This document shows positions 1 to 8,434 of a DNA stretch of 64,000 bases, piece after piece; the stretch's first letter is position 1, and each line of letters starts with the position of its first letter. A model generated the notes under the pieces. It did not search any database. It saw nothing but the letters and a program-made list of their open reading frames with translations, and was not told the origin of the DNA. The position numbers and the translations under genes were made by a program. The stretch is from an uncultured Desulfomonile sp. (GTDB lineage Bacteria > Desulfobacterota > Desulfomonilia > Desulfomonilales > Desulfomonilaceae), in assembly GCA_903952205.1 (NCBI GenBank), contig CAJBEZ010000099.1, forward strand, positions 62,001-126,000. Direction: 5' to 3'.

Positions 1-185
1 ATAGCCTCACAGGCATTGTGTCTGCCCTGATCGCCTCTGGAGAAGATATTCAGACTGCGGCCATCAGCGCCTGCAAGATTAACCGTTTTATGGGACTCCT
101 TGCCAAACCGACCCCCGCATGGGGTATAAAAGACTTCTTACCTTTTCTTTCAAATGCTATTCAGGAAGCCGAAAATTGTCCATGA
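1..185 (+). CDS. C-terminal end of a YjeF-type NAD(P)H-hydrate dehydratase/carbohydrate kinase-like protein (partial)
   Basis: The window opens inside a reading frame that starts no later than base 3 and stops at TGA 183-185, leaving about 60 visible residues. The visible part begins with S-L-T-G-I-V-S-A-L-I-A-S-G. This resembles the 'GDxLTGIVAALLA' helix after the catalytic Asp of the ribokinase-like ADP-dependent NAD(P)H-hydrate dehydratase (YjeF C-terminal) family, which repairs hydrated NAD(P)H. The catalytic Asp itself lies outside the window. The remaining tail (LAKPTPAWGIKDFLPFL) fits a short C-terminal helix. The assignment rests on about 15 residues, so another ribokinase-like enzyme is possible. 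Confidence 0.5.
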   Translation, partial: SLTGIVSALIASGEDIQTAAISACKINRFMGLLAKPTPAWGIKDFLPFLSNAIQEAENCP

Positions 186-305
186 CTGTCTTTTCTGAGC
201 GGAGTTGACCCCCGACAAAATCATCATAAGCGTTAGATTATGCAGCCTATTCAATACCGTCTCCTGTTTGAAAAAAAACTGACTTATGCGATGGTCTGAT
301 CGAAT

Positions 306-326
306 TGTATCATTTCCAGTGATACA
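306..326. promoter_or_regulatory. Short perfect inverted repeat upstream of tatD
   Basis: TGTATCA and TGATACA form a perfect 7-bp inverted repeat around a 7-base spacer, about 65 bases before the tatD start. It has no following T-run, so it is not an intrinsic terminator. It could be an operator or an mRNA hairpin, or could be chance. The rest of 186-390 shows nothing I recognise. Confidence 0.2.
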
Positions 327-390
327 GTAATGTGGGATTAGAGCAAGTTGCTCGTTTCAAAATTTAAATAGCGCGAAGGAAAGCGCCTTA

Positions 391-1212
391 ATGAAATCAA
401 TAGCCACTAGTGATCCCAAGATGAAAGTCGAATCAGGTGTGAGACTTATCGATTCGCATGCGCATATTGAGTTGGAACCGCTTTCAAACAAGGTTCCCGA
501 AGTAATAGCCAGGGCGTTGGCGACAGGCGTTATAGGAATAATTACGGTTGGGATAGATTACGATGACGCTAGAGCGGCGCTCAACATCGCCAGGGACAAT
601 CCTATTGTTTTCGCCTCTATTGGAATTCACCCACATAATGCTAAGGGAGTAGGGGATGATGATCTTGGCCTCATGGAACAACTTGCCGATAATCCGAAAG
701 TGGTGGCGTACGGTGAAATTGGTCTAGATTTTTTCAGGAACCATTCACCTCATGATGTTCAACGTGGTGTGTTCGACGATCAGATCGAACTGGCCAAGAA
801 GAAAAACAAACCCATGGTGATACACCTGAGGGACGCTTATGCTGAAGGGCTTGGTGTTTTGGAGAAAAAAGGACCATATCCTGCAGGAGGAGTCATACAC
901 TGTTTCTCCGGAGATGAATCGGACGCCCAACGCGCCCTTGATCTAGGTTTCTACATATCAATACCCGGAACTGTCACATACAAGAAGAACAATCAACTCA
1001 GATCTATCGTGAGTCATATTCCGGAGGACCGGATTCTTTTGGAAACCGATTGTCCTTTTTTGTCTCCCGAGCCTTTGCGAGGTAAGGACAATGAACCTTC
1101 TTTCATCATTCATACAGCCAGGAAAGTAGCGGAGGTGAGGGGAGTTGAATTGAGTGATCTGGCCCTGCTAACTACCAACAATGCGATACGTTTGTTCAAT
1201 TTGCCATTGTGA
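391..1212 (+). CDS. tatD: TatD family metal-dependent deoxyribonuclease
   Basis: 273 residues, close to the usual length of about 260 for TatD/YcfH hydrolases, which are metal-dependent TIM-barrel DNases. Expected metal ligands are visible: H23 and H25 in DSHAHIELE, E109 in YGEIGLDFF, H145 in VIHLRDA, H170 in IHCFSG and D220 in LLETDCPFL. The tail (TTNNAIRLF) is the usual TatD C-terminus. The first ATG follows an AAGGAAAG-like ribosome binding site. A second ATG at 421 would remove only a 10-residue extension that has no counterpart in most TatD proteins, so either start is possible. The gene stands alone and is followed by a tRNA on the same strand. Confidence 0.93.
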   Translation: MKSIATSDPKMKVESGVRLIDSHAHIELEPLSNKVPEVIARALATGVIGIITVGIDYDDARAALNIARDNPIVFASIGIHPHNAKGVGDDDLGLMEQLADNPKVVAYGEIGLDFFRNHSPHDVQRGVFDDQIELAKKKNKPMVIHLRDAYAEGLGVLEKKGPYPAGGVIHCFSGDESDAQRALDLGFYISIPGTVTYKKNNQLRSIVSHIPEDRILLETDCPFLSPEPLRGKDNEPSFIIHTARKVAEVRGVELSDLALLTTNNAIRLFNLPL

Positions 1213-1232
1213 TGGATTTTGCGGCAAAGTCC

Positions 1233-1262
1233 TTGACAAGAACGGCCAACAATTTGTACAAA
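1233..1262 (+). promoter_or_regulatory. Likely sigma70 promoter of the tRNA-Glu gene
   Basis: A perfect TTGACA (1233-1238) is followed 18 bases later by TACAAA (1257-1262), which puts the transcription start a few bases before the tRNA 5' end at 1275. The -35 box is strong and the -10 box only fair. Position relative to the tRNA is the main support. Confidence 0.45.
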
Positions 1263-1274
1263 GGAGAGATTGAT

Positions 1275-1350
1275 GGTCCCATCGTCTAGAGGCCTAGGAC
1301 ACCGCCCTCTCACGGCGGAGACACCGGTTCGAAACCGGTTGGGACTGCCA
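1275..1350 (+). tRNA. tRNA-Glu (anticodon CTC), CCA encoded
   Basis: A complete 76-base cloverleaf. The acceptor stem GGTCCCA pairs with TGGGACT (the first pair is G-U). The D-arm contains GTCTAGAGGCC, the anticodon stem CCGCC/GGCGG encloses loop CTCTCAC (anticodon CTC, Glu), and the T-arm is ACCGG-TTCGAAA-CCGGT. The discriminator is G and CCA is genomically encoded at 1348-1350. The sequence closely resembles the Escherichia coli tRNA-Glu pattern, but with CTC instead of TTC, so it decodes GAG. Confidence 0.95.
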
Positions 1351-1402
1351 AAGATTTCAGTGGGTTACGATTCTGGCCAATTTTATTTTATGAACTGCGA
1401 CC

Positions 1403-2194
1403 CTATCTTCGAAACAATCCCCAAAAGCTCTTACGTTTTTTAGTTCTTTGTCTGGGGGGATCGCAATCAACTTCACGCCCGGCTAATATGTCGCGAGGCC
1501 AGTCCTTAACCATTTTGTTCGCTCTTTCATTTCCTACTATAGAAGACACCACGTCTAAAGCGTTGGAGATCCTCGGGGGCCGTTCAACGGCAGAATGAGC
1601 GTCTGTAGCAAGGATATGCGCCAAATCATTTTCGAGGAGATATTTAGCTGTAGATAGAGCAGATAGGCCAGCGTCCCCGGTAACACTGTCCGCTGTGATT
1701 TGCATAAGCAGATCGCCAGGATCAAAAACAGTCAGCAGGTTGTAAATGATTTCAGGGTGTCTCTGAATCTCAAGATTTTTCTCAGGATGAGCAAGGACCA
1801 ACCTTCTGCCGGATTCTAAAACCATTCTTACAAAATTCTCGAATCCAGCCGGGACCAGAGCGATTGGCAATTCCATTAGAACATAGGGCCCTTGATTGAT
1901 CGACAGGATCTTGCCTGTTGATAGGGATCCCAGAACGTCAGCGGTGAGACGAACCTCCATTCCTGGGAATATGGTCAGTTTAATGTTCCTGGCTTCCAGT
2001 TCCTGATTTAATTCCACAACTAACCGATTAACCGCATTTATGTCGCTGAGAAATTTTCCGCTGCCGTAATGTGGAGTGGCCACGATCCCGGAAAAACACT
2101 CGTCTACGGCCATTCTGGACATCTCCAGCGCCTCCTCTGGATCCTGAGCCCCGTCATCAATCCCCGGCAATATATGGCAATGTAAATCTATCAT
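1403..2194 (-). CDS. CpsB/CapC (YwqE)-type PHP-family protein-tyrosine phosphatase
   Basis: 263 residues of the PHP superfamily, the manganese-dependent phosphatases that dephosphorylate bacterial tyrosine kinases controlling capsule synthesis. Metal-binding motifs are in order: MIDLHCHILPGIDDG (H5, H7, D14), ATPHYGSG (H42), PGMEVRL (E80), LAHPEKN (H136) and ATDAHS (D198, H200). The C-terminus is a basic tail (QRTKKRKSF). A Wzc-like BY-kinase with a tyrosine-rich tail lies at 20630-22972, the expected substrate, although the genes are 18 kb apart. The gene faces the upstream tRNA, with no overlap. Function is confident by family; the specific partner is inferred. Confidence 0.88.
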   Translation of the reverse strand: MIDLHCHILPGIDDGAQDPEEALEMSRMAVDECFSGIVATPHYGSGKFLSDINAVNRLVVELNQELEARNIKLTIFPGMEVRLTADVLGSLSTGKILSINQGPYVLMELPIALVPAGFENFVRMVLESGRRLVLAHPEKNLEIQRHPEIIYNLLTVFDPGDLLMQITADSVTGDAGLSALSTAKYLLENDLAHILATDAHSAVERPPRISNALDVVSSIVGNERANKMVKDWPRDILAGREVDCDPPRQRTKKRKSFWGLFRR

Positions 2195-2423
2195 TAAAAC
2201 CTGAGGTCTTTTTGAGTATCTCCTGAACTGTTTAAAACACTAATACTCACGGATAATAAATTCAAGAGCCGTTAAGCTCCGCCACAAAGTTCGCCAAACG
2301 GCAACCGACGGCGAAGAATACTGTTTCGCCTACGGAGAAGTGAGGCTATTTGTAATTTACATGTTTAAACGCAAAACAGTATAACGCTCGAGAATTGGGC
2401 GTAAGCACAAGTAACCTTATTTT

Positions 2424-2452
2424 TTGACAGCTTTGGTTTAATACGGTAAAAT
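2424..2452 (+). promoter_or_regulatory. Strong sigma70-type promoter
   Basis: Perfect TTGACA (2424-2429), a 17-base spacer and TAAAAT (2447-2452), ending 40 bases upstream of the ATG at 2493. It is on the same strand as the secreted protein gene that follows and is one of the best promoter matches in the window. The other part of 2195-2492 holds only a weak GGCGAA/TTCGCC hairpin near 2309-2332. Confidence 0.6.
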
Positions 2453-2492
2453 AAAAGTATCAATGATTACGCAAAAATAAACTCTAGTCTCA

Positions 2493-3119
2493 ATGGTCAA
2501 AATGAGGCGCCTGGCTCAAACCTTGATAAAAATCATCCATATAGAGGTTTACCCTCCTATTGTTCACTTTTTGATCGTCCTTCATCTCCTGCTTTTGCTT
2601 TTCGGAAGCATTTCGCCGGCGGCTAGCGCTGATGAAAGGTGCCTCGAAATCGTCAAAACCCTCGAACAAAACACTTCGAGGCTAAAGGAATACGCCATTG
2701 CGCTCCAGAACGCTCATAGGGAAAGAGATTTTCCCATGGTGACTTTACTTAACAGCGAAATCGACGAAACGCTGAAACAGATCCGAGTCGGTGAGGCGGA
2801 ACTTTTGAACTGCCCCGTGTCAACTAACAGAACCGGCCCTGCATTGAGTTCCGTCAAGTCGCAGGATACAAAATTCGCCGAAGTGAATTGCGACGAATTA
2901 AAGAAAAAACATATCCAGTTGTCGCGCAAATTCAACTCACTGGCGAGACGGCGCCAAAGCACGTTGTCAGAGCTTACCAACGAAGAAAAAATCGAGTTCA
3001 GGGAAACTGAAGATTCCCTCAATGCCGTAGACTCAGAACTCAAGAAACGTTGCCGACCGGCGCAACCTCCGAAACCTTTTCAGCGCCGGCCCCAACCAGC
3101 AGGCGGAAGTTTCCGCTAA
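2493..3119 (+). CDS. Hypothetical secreted protein, helical
   Basis: 208 residues with no family I recognise. The N-terminus is a long basic plus hydrophobic stretch (VHFLIVLHLLLLLFGSISP) ending near AASADE, a plausible type I signal peptide with cleavage after ASA at about residue 46. Alternatively it is an uncleaved anchor. The mature part is charged and helix-prone, with Cys residues in DERCLEIV, LLNCPVS, VNCDELKK and KKRCRPAQ that could form disulfides, and it ends in a proline-rich basic tail. It has its own promoter and is followed 74 bases later by the ankyrin/J-domain gene, so the two may be cotranscribed. A second in-frame ATG lies 9 bases downstream of the chosen start. Confidence 0.6.
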   Translation: MVKMRRLAQTLIKIIHIEVYPPIVHFLIVLHLLLLLFGSISPAASADERCLEIVKTLEQNTSRLKEYAIALQNAHRERDFPMVTLLNSEIDETLKQIRVGEAELLNCPVSTNRTGPALSSVKSQDTKFAEVNCDELKKKHIQLSRKFNSLARRRQSTLSELTNEEKIEFRETEDSLNAVDSELKKRCRPAQPPKPFQRRPQPAGGSFR

Positions 3120-3193
3120 ACGCATGTTTTTGATCTATTCGATGGATCTGAGAAAATGACGCTAATGAACACAACCTGAATCGGCTCGATTTT

Positions 3194-4261
3194 ATGGAAA
3201 CAGACCTTCTTATGTATCTTGGAATAGCCTCAATCTTGTTCATGGGATGCTTAGCCGCATGGATCAAGCTGAAGAGGCTTTTTCGAGGGTTCCGAAAGCT
3301 AAAGACAGAAAGCGATCTCCGCCGGTTGCGGAATAAGTCCGGACTGGTCAGAGGACTGTTCTCAATTTATGCTTGGTGGCAAAAGTTCAGGAGCCATCGC
3401 GGAAATTCGGCTGGATTTGTAAACGCCTGCCGTTCTGGGGATCTTAACCAAGTAAAAAAGCTGATTGAGGACGGGATTGATGTGAATGCGCGCCGTCATA
3501 AAGGTGGCCGGACAGGATTGATGTTTGCGGCGCAGAAAAACCATATCGCCATTGTCGAATTGTTATTAAAAAATGGATGCGACGTCAACGCCTCTGGAGG
3601 CGGCAGCGGCAAGACAGCGCTTATAAGGGCTTCTGAAACCGGCAATCATGAAATAGTGAAGGATCTACTGGAGCATGGGGCGATTGTGGACATTCAGAGC
3701 AAGGCCAGTGGCAAGACGGCCCTCATGAAGGCATCCGAGGGAGGATTCCTCGAAGTGGTCGAACACCTTGTTCGAAGCGGAGCGGCGGTGGACAGGACGG
3801 ACAAGTCCGGAAGAAGCGCCTTGTTCCTGGCGATAAGCCCCTTCAACAAAATGGCCTTTGATGTTGTTGACCTGCTTGTAGGGGCCGGCGCTAACGTCGG
3901 GATAACGGATGACGCGGGGAACAGCGCTCTGGATAGGGCTCGCGAGTATGGTCTAAAGGAATGCGAACAAATACTCATCAAGCATGGGGCCGAGTCCGGT
4001 AGGTATGACAAAACCTCGATTAGCGAACCCCCCGGCGAAAAAGAGAAAGAAGCCTACAGCATTCTGGGTTGCACAGTCAGTGATTCGGATGACCAGGTTA
4101 AAAGCCATTTCCGGGATATGATCAAAAAGTATCATCCAGACACTATTTCAGGGAAGAATCTACATGAGGACTTTGTAAAGTTTGCAAACCAGCGCTTTGT
4201 TGAACTTCACGAAGCATACAAGACGATAATGGATTCACGTAACAATAGTTATTCGAAATGA
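3194..4261 (+). CDS. Membrane-anchored ankyrin-repeat protein with C-terminal DnaJ (J) domain
   Basis: 355 residues. Residues 5-26 form a hydrophobic segment (signal anchor) followed by a basic linker. Residues 73-272 hold about six ankyrin repeats, seen as recurring units such as GRTGLMFAAQKNHIAIVELL, GKTALIRASETGNHEIVKDL and GKTALMKASEGGFLEVV. Residues 285-352 are a J domain: EAYSILGCTVSDSDDQVKSH, the invariant H314-P315-D316 in KKYHPDT, then a final helix. A J domain stimulates Hsp70/DnaK ATPase, and ankyrin repeats bind proteins, so the architecture suggests a membrane-tethered adaptor that hands clients to DnaK. The repeats and HPD are seen directly; the role is inferred. The start is the first ATG before the anchor and lacks a clear ribosome binding site. 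Confidence 0.85.
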   Translation: METDLLMYLGIASILFMGCLAAWIKLKRLFRGFRKLKTESDLRRLRNKSGLVRGLFSIYAWWQKFRSHRGNSAGFVNACRSGDLNQVKKLIEDGIDVNARRHKGGRTGLMFAAQKNHIAIVELLLKNGCDVNASGGGSGKTALIRASETGNHEIVKDLLEHGAIVDIQSKASGKTALMKASEGGFLEVVEHLVRSGAAVDRTDKSGRSALFLAISPFNKMAFDVVDLLVGAGANVGITDDAGNSALDRAREYGLKECEQILIKHGAESGRYDKTSISEPPGEKEKEAYSILGCTVSDSDDQVKSHFRDMIKKYHPDTISGKNLHEDFVKFANQRFVELHEAYKTIMDSRNNSYSK

Positions 4262-4399
4262 TTGGGACGTTTGTAAATTACTATTTCGTGTAATGCGCCA
4301 TTTTTTATATGAAAGAACCTTTTTCTTGAAAAAATAGTGGGAAAAGCATAAGCTAACGCGTGTCTGAAGAATAGTGGAGTTATCTCCGGAAACCGTAAA

Positions 4400-5212
4400 A
4401 TGCCTATGACTGAATCGAAGCGCGGGTGTAAGAGAAAATCCCTTATAGTGGTCTTTTCGGCCATGTTAATATTAATTAGCAGCTCGCAATTCGTGGTGAT
4501 TGTTAACGCGCAAGACCCGTGGCCTCTTGAGAATCCTTTTTCGCCGTTGGCGTCGTTTCCTTTGCTCCGGGGAGAAGCAAAGTTTTCCTTGTTTATCCCA
4601 ACCCTTCAAAAGGGTGAGTTTGAAGATAGTAACAAAGAGAAACGAGACCTGAAGAGCTTTTACAACATTAATGTTGCTGATTCATTATTTACAGATGTTA
4701 TGGTCCGATTCCAGTTAGGGCGTTTCTCATCAAGAACTCATTATGAGTGGAGGGAGTTTTTTAGTGGAAATGGGCCTGGACCAGAACGTGCAATAGATTT
4801 TAGTGGGGTTCGTCAAGGTTTTGATGTCGATATATTTCTGGGAAACAAGTCAAGAGTTGGATTCAATATAGATTGCAGTTTTTACGGACCAGTTTTCACG
4901 GTAATAAATAATCGTGTAACTGGCCAACAGCACAGTTGGACAACTGGTATTCACGGTCTTTATAATCCAACCTGGAATATATTTGGGATGTCCGCTATTG
5001 CTGAAGCATGGGCAAGATGGCCCATTGGAGGCACTTCAGTCACAGATTATCAAGTATCCGGTGGGTTGAAATGGCCCGATACGGTGCTGGGATCTTTTTC
5101 GGTCCAAGCCGGCTATCGTTCCACTTCTGTGAGTTTTTCCGAAGATTCCAAAGGAAATGTCAACGCTACCTGGGACGGCGTATTTGGCTCAATTTCGTAC
5201 TATTATCAATAA
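4400..5212 (+). CDS. Hypothetical secreted or outer-membrane protein
   Basis: 270 residues, family not recognised. The N-terminus (KRGCKRKSLIVVFSAMLILI, then SSSQFVVIVNAQD) is a signal peptide with a likely cleavage after NAQ/D near residue 38. The mature part is rich in aromatic residues and alternating polar/hydrophobic stretches (FNIDCSFYGPVFTVI, GSFSVQAGYRSTSVSF) and ends VFGSISYYYQ. A terminal aromatic residue after an amphipathic strand is typical of outer-membrane beta-barrels, so a small barrel is plausible. It stands alone between the J-domain protein and the wza-like gene, on the opposite strand to the latter. Confidence 0.6.
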   Translation: MPMTESKRGCKRKSLIVVFSAMLILISSSQFVVIVNAQDPWPLENPFSPLASFPLLRGEAKFSLFIPTLQKGEFEDSNKEKRDLKSFYNINVADSLFTDVMVRFQLGRFSSRTHYEWREFFSGNGPGPERAIDFSGVRQGFDVDIFLGNKSRVGFNIDCSFYGPVFTVINNRVTGQQHSWTTGIHGLYNPTWNIFGMSAIAEAWARWPIGGTSVTDYQVSGGLKWPDTVLGSFSVQAGYRSTSVSFSEDSKGNVNATWDGVFGSISYYYQ

Positions 5213-5822
5213 GTTGATCTTAAGCAAAGGCTTTAACCGCCTTTGAATCGGTTACATCTTCCGCAAGGTGAAATCTCGAATGGGAACCGGTCTCCGGTTA
5301 AAAAAGTAATCTTAGAAACATTTCAAATTTCGTCTGGAGGGGTAGGGCGATCTTGGTGGGGTCTTTAGTCGCACCGACGACCGGTAAGTCCGGATGGGTA
5401 GGAAAAGATAATAGGGGCTTTAGGGCACGGATCTCCGGAGAAATATGGCGCCGACTTTCGGGATCGTTCCGCGATGTGAGCGTCGTCTTCAGATCTGCTT
5501 ACCGGCGCTAATCCGCACGGAGTTGGAGCCAATGGCGCTTCTTCAACTTGTCTATAACTGGACATTTTCCGAATTGGGAAGACAATTACCGGCGCGCTAG
5601 TATTCGTTCGGCTTGCGGGGCTAGGGGTCATGGGAACTTGCACGACACCGATTGTGCACTCTCTCACGCCAGTTTTTTCTGCCTTGCCCGCAAAACAGGA
5701 ACCTTCCAAGTCGGTGGAGAAACAAACAGTTGGGGTTAGGAGGGGAACCAGAAGCAAACCAAAAAAGAAGCGCCCATTTCTGAATTGTGATAAAATGCCC
5801 ACTTTTGGCGTCAAATTCTTTC
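5213..5822. other. Intergenic stretch without a convincing gene
   Basis: About 610 bases between two genes that converge on it. It contains small hairpins (AAAGGC/GCCTTT near 5227, AACCGG/CCGGTT near 5285) without T-runs. Overlapping open frames occur on both strands, but none has a good ribosome binding site, a family resemblance or a consistent start. The best is a 71-codon plus-strand frame from 5630 whose upstream extension is hydrophobic. I see no RNA gene. Confidence 0.4.
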
Positions 5823-6923
5823 TCACAAGGGCGAAGCCGGAGTGATTTTTCCGGACAACATCTGGCTGAACCATGAAATTCCGCTTACAACGTTTCCATA
5901 TTGAACCATGAAAAGATTCACGTCAGCGATGTAGGTCCTCGGCACGAAGATTACATCATAAGGTTTAACCAGGATCGCTGAACTCATGTCCCCGACATCC
6001 AGGATCTTTTTGAGGTCAAGCCTTCTGCCGATAGGTTTGCCGTAAACGTCACGGGAAATCAGGATCACACTGGTAAGATCCGCTAAGTCAGGCAGTTCTC
6101 CGCCTGCAAGGGCAAGGGCCTGGAGCGCTGTAATTGGTTGGTCTATGTCATAACCACCAGGACGCGCAACCTGTCCCATTACATAGACCTTGCGGGAGCG
6201 CGCTGCGCCAAGAGACATCGACACAACGACGTGTTTCAACGGACCGTCCCTATATAAACGGGTGACAGTATTTTCCACTTCATTAATTGTGTGGCCTGCG
6301 CACAGGACTCTATCTCTCAACAAGGGTAAATCAATTGTGCCGTCGGGTTTTACAGTGATGTTCGATTTGCTTCCAGTAGCAATATTCATCAGCGATTGCA
6401 TTAACTTGGTGATTTTTTCATAAAACTGGTCTACCGCCACCGTGACCATCTGGTAATTTTTAAGGTCACCTTTTGTTTCGTCCTTGCTGAATATTCCTGT
6501 TTTGACGAATTTATCCTGAATGGCCAGGGCAAGTTGTTCCGGAGTCAATCCTACGGCTCTAATATCTCCAATGGCCTGCAGTGTAATCATGCCGTCAGGT
6601 CTGACTATTGCGTCTTCGTTGAGTTGCGGGTCAAGAATGAACCGTATTTTCAACTTATCGAGAGTGTCGAGTTTGTAACTGCCTATCGGAATATTCCATT
6701 CCGCGGAAAAAAGTATGGACAAATCATCCTTAGGTCCTATCTTATAGTTTCTACAAACTATATCAAAGGCTTGAGCCAGGTCATCAAATTGAGGCGTCTT
6801 ATGCGGACCGGGAGATGGCCTGAAGGGGGAGGGCACAAGGCCGATACAACCTTCCAGCAAGCTACAAATTAATATAATGGACAGGAGTTTGGCTACAAAT
6901 CTCCTACCACCTTTGGGGACCAT
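5823..6923 (-). CDS. Wza-like polysaccharide export lipoprotein (Poly_export/SLBB)
   Basis: 366 residues. A lipoprotein signal peptide ends at LLEGC (C26), so the protein should be lipidated and inserted in the outer membrane. From residue 58 the Poly_export domain begins with YKIGPKDDLSI and AIVRPDGMITLQAIGDI, the usual start of Wza/KpsD/OtnA proteins. SLBB-like domains follow (RKVYVMGQVARPGGYDI, then ALAGGELPDLADLTSVILI). Such proteins form the octameric outer-membrane channel and dock onto the Wzc periplasmic part. The matching Wzc-like kinase lies at 20630-22972. A good minus-strand promoter sits just upstream (6962-6991). The start at 6923 is the first ATG before the signal peptide. Confidence 0.9.
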   Translation of the reverse strand: MVPKGGRRFVAKLLSIILICSLLEGCIGLVPSPFRPSPGPHKTPQFDDLAQAFDIVCRNYKIGPKDDLSILFSAEWNIPIGSYKLDTLDKLKIRFILDPQLNEDAIVRPDGMITLQAIGDIRAVGLTPEQLALAIQDKFVKTGIFSKDETKGDLKNYQMVTVAVDQFYEKITKLMQSLMNIATGSKSNITVKPDGTIDLPLLRDRVLCAGHTINEVENTVTRLYRDGPLKHVVVSMSLGAARSRKVYVMGQVARPGGYDIDQPITALQALALAGGELPDLADLTSVILISRDVYGKPIGRRLDLKKILDVGDMSSAILVKPYDVIFVPRTYIADVNLFMVQYGNVVSGISWFSQMLSGKITPASPL

Positions 6924-6961
6924 CAGGATATCCTTTTGTCCTAATCCAATTTATGAGATAA

Positions 6962-6991
6962 ATTATATAACACGCTGTATATCCAAGTCAA
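6962..6991 (-). promoter_or_regulatory. Sigma70-type promoter for the wza-like gene
   Basis: Read on the minus strand: TTGACT (6991-6986), 18-base spacer, TATAAT (6967-6962). It lies 39 bases before the wza-like ATG. The remainder of 6992-7230 is AT-rich and shows no further gene or clear terminator. Confidence 0.6.
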
Positions 6992-7230
6992 TTAAAACAT
7001 CACATAAAACACATCTCCGACTCTTAAATCTACCCCCTGACTAAACAGATAATTAACATAAACGGTGAAGGCAAAATCGTAGAGTGCCTATTTTCTATCA
7101 CATAAGGTAAATGAGTCAACATGTTTTTGGAGCTTGAACATCAAACAAATATTGTCTTTTTCGACGACTTGAATCAAAAGGAGGCGCAGACTCGACATTA
7201 AACAGTAATCAGTGTCAAGTTGGAGGGCTT

Positions 7231-7845
7231 TTATCTGGCTGGAGACTTAACGTCGTGAACCGAGCACTTCTTCGTATCGCTTTTTTTCGAGATCTCATCG
7301 CTTAGGCGACCTTTGGATATTTTAGTCAGCACAAGGAACGGTTCAAATTTTTCAAGTTCAGGGTTCCAAAAAAACTTTTTCACATCAAAAGCATAACCAA
7401 TATCATCATATATTGTTAACCACCACTCGGCCTTTTCCTGGTCATAACACACAGTGTACTTGGCGGGAGAAGCCACACTGCTAACTGTTTCTGCGGCGAC
7501 GTTCACGACCTTTTCTTCTTCGGACAAGGGTTTTTCCGATTTTCCCTGGGCGGATTTTGAATCCGCTAGTTTATCTTTGCTGTTGGGTAATGGACGCCCC
7601 GTATGCCACGCTTCGCTAATTTTATTCTTCAGGGGTTCCGCTTGAGCGGCCTTTGGTGGTTCAGACTTTTGTTCGGGGGATTTTTCACCTGCTTTTTCTT
7701 TTACAGGCTCAGGGGTTTTGTTGTCCTGACTTTCTGAAACGTTGTCGCTTTTGACATCTTTTAATGCGGGAACGCATGCCCAAAGGGATATGGAAACCAG
7801 AGCCAGGCCGAGGAAAAGAATTCCCGTCTTTAATTTGTTATTCAT
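7231..7845 (-). CDS. Hypothetical lipoprotein
   Basis: 204 residues. The signal peptide MNNKLKTGILFLGLALVSIS ends in a lipobox LWAC (C24). Residues 30-110 are a low-complexity linker rich in Lys, Glu, Pro and Ser, typical of surface lipoproteins that span the periplasm or extend outward. The C-terminal 80 residues look folded (VCYDQEKAEWWLTIYDDIGY, then AFDVKKFFWNPELEKFEPF). I do not recognise the domain. It lies upstream of the wza-like gene on the same strand with a 307-base gap that has its own promoter, so the two are probably separate units. Confidence 0.65.
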   Translation of the reverse strand: MNNKLKTGILFLGLALVSISLWACVPALKDVKSDNVSESQDNKTPEPVKEKAGEKSPEQKSEPPKAAQAEPLKNKISEAWHTGRPLPNSKDKLADSKSAQGKSEKPLSEEEKVVNVAAETVSSVASPAKYTVCYDQEKAEWWLTIYDDIGYAFDVKKFFWNPELEKFEPFLVLTKISKGRLSDEISKKSDTKKCSVHDVKSPAR

Positions 7846-8032
7846 GTTTGATCAAATCGGTCCCCAGAGTTGAAAAAATATAACTCGAAATCCACTTGGG
7901 AATTGATACGGTTAACTCTGAAAAGAGGCGTCAATATGTCAACAGACGCCAGCCGTCCTGGAGAAAAACTGTTCTAAAAAACTTCGCTATTTTAGAAGAT
8001 TGCGGAGTTAAAATCAAACAAGTCTTTATCAA

Positions 8033-8061
8033 TTGACTAGTTGAGCACAGTCTGATATTCT
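8033..8061 (+). promoter_or_regulatory. Sigma70-type promoter for the small secreted protein genes
   Basis: TTGACT (8033-8038), 17-base spacer, TATTCT (8056-8061). It lies 24 bases upstream of the first possible ATG (8086) and 36 bases upstream of the preferred start (8098). It could serve both small genes that follow. Confidence 0.5.
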
Positions 8062-8097
8062 TTAGCCTGATTAAAATGTTTTTCAATGGGACCGCTT

Positions 8098-8370
8098 ATG
8101 AAACGAAAGATCACATTAACAGGAACCGCAGCGCTGATAATTTTTTGTTTCGGGATTGCGTTAAGCTTCGCTGGTGGCTATGGCGATTACCGACGAGGGC
8201 CGGAGCTTGATCACACGCTTATGGGGATGAAAGAACAGGGAGTCTGGTATTTCCCGTGCGTGGCGCCACAATATCCGGTCAAAATAGGGCCGTCTTATGT
8301 TTCATACGGACCGCCGCCGCCATGCGCTCCAATCCCTGGGCCGCCGGTAGCGCCGAGAATAATGAAGTAG
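8098..8370 (+). CDS. Small secreted Gly/Pro/Tyr-rich protein
   Basis: 90 residues from the preferred ATG (an upstream ATG at 8086 adds four residues). The signal peptide MKRKITLTGTAALIIFCFGI ends near SFA/GGYG. The mature part has about 65 residues: a Tyr/Gly-rich start, GVWYFPCVAPQYPVKIGPSY and a proline-rich end with two Cys residues. No family is recognised. It has its own promoter and is followed 64 bases later by another small secreted protein gene. The setting within the polysaccharide region suggests an envelope role, which is inference only. Confidence 0.5.
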   Translation: MKRKITLTGTAALIIFCFGIALSFAGGYGDYRRGPELDHTLMGMKEQGVWYFPCVAPQYPVKIGPSYVSYGPPPPCAPIPGPPVAPRIMK

Positions 8371-8434
8371 GTCTGATTTGATTTGATTCCGAGTTGTTGA
8401 CATAAACTGTGAAGAATTTCCGGAGAATGTAATC

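Noticed and set aside
5630-5845. A 71-codon plus-strand frame with a hydrophobic upstream stretch
   Set aside because: No acceptable start upstream of the hydrophobic part, poor ribosome binding site, overlaps the 3' end of the wza-like gene on the opposite strand; likely chance.
5365-5874. A 169-codon minus-strand frame in the gap before wza, overlapping the wza-like gene 3' end
   Set aside because: Overlaps the end of a confident gene, has no ribosome binding site or family match, and reads like translated non-coding sequence.
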